Origin: Tenrec ecaudatus
Taxonomy: Eukaryota; Chordata; Mammalia; Afrosoricida; Tenrecidae
Length of the DNA stretch: 64,000 nucleotides
Assembly: GCF_050624435.1 (NCBI RefSeq)
Contig: NC_134539.1
Location: forward strand, 40,270,001 to 40,334,000
Direction: 5' to 3'
The notes below the pieces were generated by a model. That model ran no database searches. It was given only the letters and a program-made list of their open reading frames with translations, and was not told where the DNA came from. Within the stretch, counting starts at the first letter, position 1, and each line of letters starts with the position of its first letter. A program made the position numbers and the translations under genes. Below are positions 59,337 to 64,000 of the stretch, in pieces.

Positions 59337-59800
59337 TTCTACCTTGCAAGTCTGGCTAGACCAGAGGATGTACACTGGTACAGATAGGAACTGGAAACAC
59401 AGGGAATCTAGGGAAGATTATCCCTTCAGGACCAGTAGTGTGAGTGGTAATACTGGGAGGGGATAAGGAGGGTGGGTTGGAAAAGGGGAATTGATTACAA
59501 GGATCTACATGTGATCTTCTCCCTGGGGGGATGGACAACAGAGAAGTGGGTAAAGGGAGACATCGGACAGGGAAAGATTTGACAAAATAATAATTTATAA
59601 ATTATCAAGGGTTCATGAGGGAGGGGGTAGCTGGGAGGGAGGGGAAAAATGAGGAGTTGATGTCAGGGGCTTATGTGCAGAGTGGATGTTTTGAGAATGA
59701 TGAGGGCAATTAATGTACAAATGTGTTTTACACAATTGATGTGTGTATGGATTATAATAAGAATTGTATAAGCCCCTAATAAAGTGATTTTTAAAAAGAG
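59337..59800 (+). mobile_element. L1 3' UTR, sense, with intact 3' end
   Basis: Begins 'attctaccttgcaagtctgg' and runs to the terminus 'gcccctaataaagtgatttt' followed by a short A-run (59792-59797). It holds AATAAA near 59780. Together with 59265-59336 it forms one L1 insertion with a 5' inversion. Confidence 0.88.
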
Positions 59801-60505
59801 AAAGAATCTTATTGATTTTGGTAATTGGGAAGTGCAATGATGCTCTATAGGGTTCTATACCTTAGTAATAAAAGAAAGTTCAAATAAATGAAAAATTTTA
59901 AACAGACCTCTAGAACATTCTCTTTATACGTATAACTTATAGAAAGAAAGAAAAGTAATTAGATATCCCTATGTGCCACCTCCCAACTATCAGCATCACC
60001 TAATTTCTTGCTCTTCCCCTGACACCTCTGTGGGGAATGACTGCTGATTTTCAAGCTCACCCCACCATTGGGATCCTCTAGTACTTCCTCCAGCTTTCAG
60101 AGACTGATGAAACAGGTCACAGTTCCTGGTATCAAGCTTTTCTGGGACCCCCTGTGTCACCACATGATGACATTTAGAATGTGGACTTAAATCTGGAAGG
60201 AGTGCACTCTACCCAGTGAAGGAGATGGGATGAGATGGATGAATCTAAGTGGCCTGCTGTTTGGCACAGTGATAATCAGTGGTATGTCTACGCTGATGCA
60301 ATAAGCAGTTTAATTATAAAACACTTTCTTCTCCTTACTCCCTTCTAGGTGAGCACCTACTAGCAAATGTGCCTTACACAAGGGGAACTCTTTGTGATAC
60401 CTGGTTTTCTTTGCAGAAGAAAGAATTGATTAAATAATGATCCATAGGGTTTGTAGCTCAAAGAAATTATTAGGATCATAGTGTCCAGTTTTGAAAATGA
60501 AACAA
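59801..60505. other. Unassigned stretch
   Basis: Nothing recognised. Confidence 0.3.
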
Positions 60506-60508
60506 AAC

Positions 60509-61024
60509 TGTGTTAATCTGGATACTTTAGAGAAACAAATCCATAGAAACTCATGTGTACAAGAGAGAACTTTATATAAAGGGTAAATGCACATCAATAA
60601 AACATCCCAATCCAGTGCTGCCCCAGCCCACAAGTCCAACATTAACCCATATGTCCGACACCAATCCACAAAGTCCTCCTCCATCTCACAAAACACACAC
60701 AATGATGCCGACTGCAGGAGAAAAGCCGAATCAGTGAATGTGTAAGCATCTCAGCACTGGTAGGGGTCTCCACATGGCTGCTCCAGTACCCAGGGCTGAA
60801 TTGGGGTAGGTCCATGTGAGTTCTCCTCAGGGATGTCTTGCAGGAAGTGAGCCTTTCCAGCTGAAGCAGGGACCAGGCTAATGCAGCTGCACCCTGGTCC
60901 GGTCATCACAAAGCAAGAGACCTGAGAACTAGAAAGGGAAGTCTCACCGAGCCATTTATCTCTCCCACCTTCAATTAACCACACGTGTTTATCAGCAGGT
61001 TAGCACAATAAACTAACAACCTCA
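60509..61024 (+). mobile_element. ERVL-type solo LTR
   Basis: Starts 'TGTGTTAATCTGGATAC' and ends '...CTAACAACCTCA'. The flanks 'aaaac' on the left and 'aaacg' on the right share a 4-mer (aaac), so the duplication is likely but not perfect. Same subtype as 18560 and 45454. Confidence 0.85.
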
Positions 61025-61029
61025 AAACG

Positions 61030-61420
61030 TATTGAAAAGCCTCCAAAACAGACTTTTTGTTTTGAACTTAGTCCAACCATTTCTGCATAGGATTAGGAAT
61101 TCTGATTGATGGGTAAACCAATGTAAATAATCAAACTGACTGTTCAAATGAGCCGTTCTATCTGTAATGTAGTGCTAACAGGATGCTCGATCCAATATTT
61201 CAATCTGTTGAGATTAGGGTAAGCATAGATGGATGTGGAGGCACTAAGGCAGAGATCAATTTTATGGGGGTAAAAAACAAAAAAACCCTCAGATTTATTA
61301 TTTGTTTCTTTGTTTTAATTTGGAATTTATATGTATGCTCTTCCTCTAACTGTATTCTTTCTTTATTTTTTTAAATCAAAGGCCATTTCTAGCAGTATTT
61401 CATCACATTCTCAAAGGTGG
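61030..61420. other. Unassigned stretch
   Basis: Nothing recognised. Confidence 0.3.
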
Positions 61421-61423
61421 TCT

Positions 61424-61885
61424 TGTTAGATTTCTCGGGTGGGGTAATACCTCAGTTCTTGGCTTCACACGAGAAAGAATCCACACGAAAGCCTCATTTG
61501 TGAGCCAAGTGGGTTTTTATAAAGGACAGAAGAAGTTTCAGGCTATACAGATGCTGAGCACCCACACATGGTGGCCTGAGGCCAGAGAGACTGCAGCATG
61601 GCAGAGCAGAAAGTGGAGGAGCAGGGAAGTGTTTGTGGTCTCCAGATGCAAGTCTTTAGAACCTTTGGCTGGGAAGTGTGGTCGATGGTACTAGTTGACC
61701 CCATTGGATGAATTAAGCTCGCCTGGCCTAGATTGGGCCAATCCATCTGTACTGCCCACCTACTTGTACTGCCCATCTGACTAGGGCTTAAACTGGTGCA
61801 TGCCCCTGAGCCATCATTGGCTTCCAACCTCCTGTAGGGGTCATTTAGGCATGGAGAGGAACAGCCCTCTATCTGCCTCCTAACA
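61424..61885 (-). repeat. Second ERV, 3' LTR
   Basis: Plus-strand edges are 'TGTTAGATTTCTCGGG' and 'CCTCCTAACA'. Shared with 63031-63500: 'cagttcttggcttcacac', 'gggtttttataaaggacag' (complement TATAAA at 61516-61521) and 'gttgaccccattgg'. Length 462 bp. Confidence 0.88.
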
Positions 61886-61895
61886 TTTCCCCACT
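61886..61895 (-). other. Second ERV, polypurine tract
   Basis: On the minus strand 'AGTGGGGAAA' lies directly before the 3' LTR start TGTTAG, the usual position of the plus-strand primer tract. Confidence 0.75.
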
Positions 61896-62299
61896 GAAGA
61901 ATGGAGCCAGATCTTTGGAGTAATGGGCGACAACATCTCGAACTGCTTCCTGCTGGCAAAAGTGGCACATTATGGAGCTTTGGGATCCATACCCTTCTCT
62001 ACTCTGTTGGGATTGTCCAGTCAGTGCTGATGATAGATGAGGTCAGGGTGGTGCCGGAGCTGGTGGTCCTGAAGCTGGCACAGTTGGTCCAGAGACATTG
62101 ATAATCTAAGAATTTCTGAAAGAAAAAAATAGGTAGATAGTTTAGGTGAGACAGGAATTGTGTAAAAGTATTTACTTAAAGACTTTGCTGGGTTTGAGGT
62201 AGGCATCTCTGTGGAGCACTTATCTATCCTGGGGTGGCAGTGAAACACCCCCAACAGCTCTCCGGGGTGCTTGTCTGTATGCTTTGCTTCTGAGGGGTC

Positions 62300-62960
62300 T
62301 GGGGGCAAAATCTCCCATGGTTTCACCGGTGAACGGTGCCCAGGGTCAGGGAAGACAGGAAGGACAGGATAGGCAGCCCCAGTATCTAGAAGGACATCCA
62401 CTGACATTCTTGCCACATTGATTGCTCACCTGAGGTTCCAGACCCATTACAGCTCTCTCCTGCTGCTCCACTGTCCGGGCCAGAGCAGTCTTCAATGAGC
62501 AGCTGCCCACAGGTCTGCAGGCACCTTCCCTCTTTATTGTTGGCCATTGGAGGACAAAGGATGGCCTGGTGGCCAGACACACAGGTGTGGGAGAGGCTAT
62601 TCTGGTTAGGACAGTCCCATGCCCAGTGGCCTGGGTCCTGACACACATAGCCCACAGAGCACTTGGCTGAGGAGAAGCACAGAAAGGCAGATCCACAGTC
62701 CCATATCCAAATAGGAAGTGCAAATAGAGAGACAGACACAATGGAACAGGACCTCCCAAAACATTCCATGTGGCCCCATAGCCTGTCCCGGGGACATCCG
62801 TGATGGCAAAGGTCCAGGCCGGTGTCCTTTCCAAATCACACGCAGTGCAGTTTTAAAGTCCCGCTGAGCCGCTGTTTCCCCAGTCTCCCAAGGGCGATGA
62901 GTTGAAATCCAAAAGGTGCCTAAGAAGCCAGTGAGGCTGGAATGGGGGCCCACTCCTGGA
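62300..62960 (-). pseudogene. Second ERV, gag-nucleocapsid and protease remnant
   Basis: Minus-strand text 'CQDPGHWAWDCPN' (about 62608-62650) is a CCHC zinc knuckle whose first Cys pair is altered. Downstream, in another frame, 'VDVLLDTGAAYPVLP' (about 62357-62404) is a retroviral aspartic protease active site with an intact DTG (62378-62386). Upstream gag cannot be traced far. Downstream of the protease there is no recognisable RT, so the deletion removed pol. Non-functional. Confidence 0.85.
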
Positions 62961-63007
62961 AACCATCACGAGCCAGCTTACCTTGAGACATAGTCCAAAG
63001 GTTATCT

Positions 63008-63025
63008 CCGAGTCAAATGGCACCA
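63008..63025 (-). other. Second ERV, primer binding site (tRNA-His-like)
   Basis: On the minus strand, five bases after the LTR, 'TGGTGCCATTTGACTCGGAG' resembles the tRNA-His site TGGTGCCGTGACTCGGAT with about two inserted bases. A tRNA-Arg site is the less likely reading. Confidence 0.6.
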
Positions 63026-63030
63026 GAATA

Positions 63031-63500
63031 TGTTAGATTTCTCAAGTGGGAAACCCCTCAGTTCTTGGCTTCACACAAGAAAGAATTCAGGCCGAAGCGT
63101 GTTTGTGATCTAAGTGGGTTTTTATAAAGGACAGAGGTTTCAGACTGTACAGTCACTGAACACAGGCACCCTTGGGCACTGCACACTTACACGTGGTGGT
63201 CTGAGGCCAGAGGGACAGTGGCATGGTCGAGCAGAAAGTGGAGGAGCAGCCAAAGGGAAGGGTTAGTGGTCTCCATGTTCTGGCCTTTAGGGCCTTTGGC
63301 TTGGAGACATGGTTGATAGTACTGGTTGACCCCATTGGCTGAATTTAAGCTCACCTGGCTTTGTTTGGGCCAACCCAGATGTATGGCCCACCTACATGGA
63401 CTTGAATTGGTGCATGCCCGTTAGGCTTCATTGGCTTCCAACCTCTGGTTGGGAGTCTGAAATCGTGGAGAGGAAGAGCTCCCTATCCTGCTACCTAACA
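63031..63500 (-). repeat. Second ERV, 5' LTR
   Basis: Plus-strand edges are 'TGTTAGATTTCTCAAG' and 'GCTACCTAACA'. Paired with 61424-61885. Length 470 bp. The outer flanks (left ggtct, right gactc) do not form a clear duplication. Confidence 0.88.
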
Positions 63501-63755
63501 GACTCAGTGTCCTGAAATGAGGCACTTTCCCCATGCACACAATTATTCTTTTTTGACTACAAATCATAGAAAACAAATAGGCCTGAGTCCACATTTTGCA
63601 TCATAGCATTGTCTGAATTTGCAAGTAAAGAATGTCCATCTGGTTTCCATTACATGCGTTACACAGGACACGGCTATGTATGCATGTACTAAGGGCTTTC
63701 CTTTCAGCTCCTCCTCCACTTGGTGCTCTGGGCTGTTAGGTGCTTGAAAATCGAC
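63501..63755. other. Unassigned stretch
   Basis: Nothing recognised. Confidence 0.3.
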
Positions 63756-63891
63756 GTGAACCCATAACAACCCTGTGCACAGCAGGAGACCGTGCCTAGT
63801 CCTTCCTTCAGTTACTATGTTCGAGTCCACTGTTGGAGCCACTGGATTAATATGGACCATGGGATCTTTCTCTTTTTTTCCTGACCCTCTA
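63756..63891 (-). mobile_element. RTE LINE 3' end, antisense
   Basis: 'acccataacaaccctgtgca', 'actatgttcgagtccactgt' and 'tctttttttcctgaccctct' follow the antisense RTE end. It is interrupted at about 63,892 by an L1 tail. Confidence 0.8.
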
Positions 63892-64000
63892 CTTTTTTAA
63901 AATCATTTTATTAGGGGCTCATACAACTCATCACAATCCATACATACATCAATTGTGTAAAGCACATTTGTACATTCATTGCCCTCATCATTCTCAAAAC
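63892..64000 (-). mobile_element. L1 3' end, antisense, runs off the window
   Basis: 'ttttttaaaatcattttatt', 'aggggctcatacaactcatc', 'acatcaattgtgtaaagcac' and 'cattgccctcatcattctca' are the L1 terminus with its poly(A) tract as a T-run. It inserted into the RTE copy to its left and is the cleanest terminus in the window. Confidence 0.9.

Larger units (their letters stand above)
61424..63500 (-). mobile_element. Second class I ERV, internally deleted
   Basis: Two LTRs in the same orientation (61424-61885 and 63031-63500) flank only about 1.15 kb. On the minus strand the order is 5' LTR (right), primer site, gag/pro remnant, polypurine tract, 3' LTR (left). Most of pol and env is missing. The primer site is His-type, which places it near the HERV-H group and separates it from the tRNA-Phe ERV at 21 kb. 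Confidence 0.88.

Overview
This window is a stretch of mammalian nuclear DNA, almost certainly from an afrotherian and most like a tenrec (Echinops telfairi is the genome I would test first). The grounds are (i) many copies of a tRNA-derived SINE of the AfroSINE type, (ii) RTE (BovB-clade) LINE copies whose 3' end text matches the SINE tails, (iii) repeated copies of one L1 3' UTR whose text I recognise from tenrec sequence, and (iv) a short non-autonomous hAT transposon. The species call rests on memory of these repeats and should be treated as inference. I found no intact host protein-coding exon, no functional RNA gene and no CRISPR-like or bacterial feature. The window reads as intergenic or deep intronic DNA.

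Layout. 1-4.3 kb: stacked antisense L1 3' ends, an inverted L1 ORF1 fragment and one SINE. 4.3-9.7 kb: mostly AT-rich unassigned DNA with one SINE, a possible old LTR and a small unidentified GC-richer island with a poly(A) signal (8.98-9.26 kb). 9.75-12.0 kb: a long antisense RTE LINE. 12-18.5 kb: SINE fragments, an L1 ORF2 piece joined to an RTE 3' end, a possible old LTR and an L2 tail. 18.56-20.29 kb: an ERVL-type LTR split by a 1.2 kb insert that carries an ARL1 retropseudogene and a second, inverted LTR, all inside a 21-bp duplication. 21.0-29.5 kb: a complete but dead class I endogenous retrovirus with two LTRs, a tRNA-Phe-like primer site and decayed gag, pol and env. 30-32.2 kb: sense L1. 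32.2-41 kb: another ERVL-type LTR, SINEs, short LINE pieces and long unassigned stretches. 41.5-46 kb: three more ERVL-type solo LTRs with clean 5-bp duplications. 48.3-51.0 kb: long antisense L1 reaching into ORF2. 51.1-54.6 kb: RTE 5' part, an MLT1-like LTR and sense L1. 54.6-59.8 kb: SINEs, an old L1 split by a SINE, a complete hAT element and an L1 with a 5' inversion. 60.5-63.5 kb: one more ERVL-type LTR and a second, internally deleted class I ERV on the minus strand. The window ends with an L1 tail inserted in an RTE tail.

Nothing here works together as a pathway. The useful content is a record of transposition: two ERVs, eight copies of one LTR family, about twenty SINEs, L1 and RTE LINEs, one DNA transposon and one processed pseudogene. 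Several nesting relations give relative ages. All coding remnants carry stops, frameshifts or lost catalytic residues. Similarity statements were made by eye, without alignment or database search.
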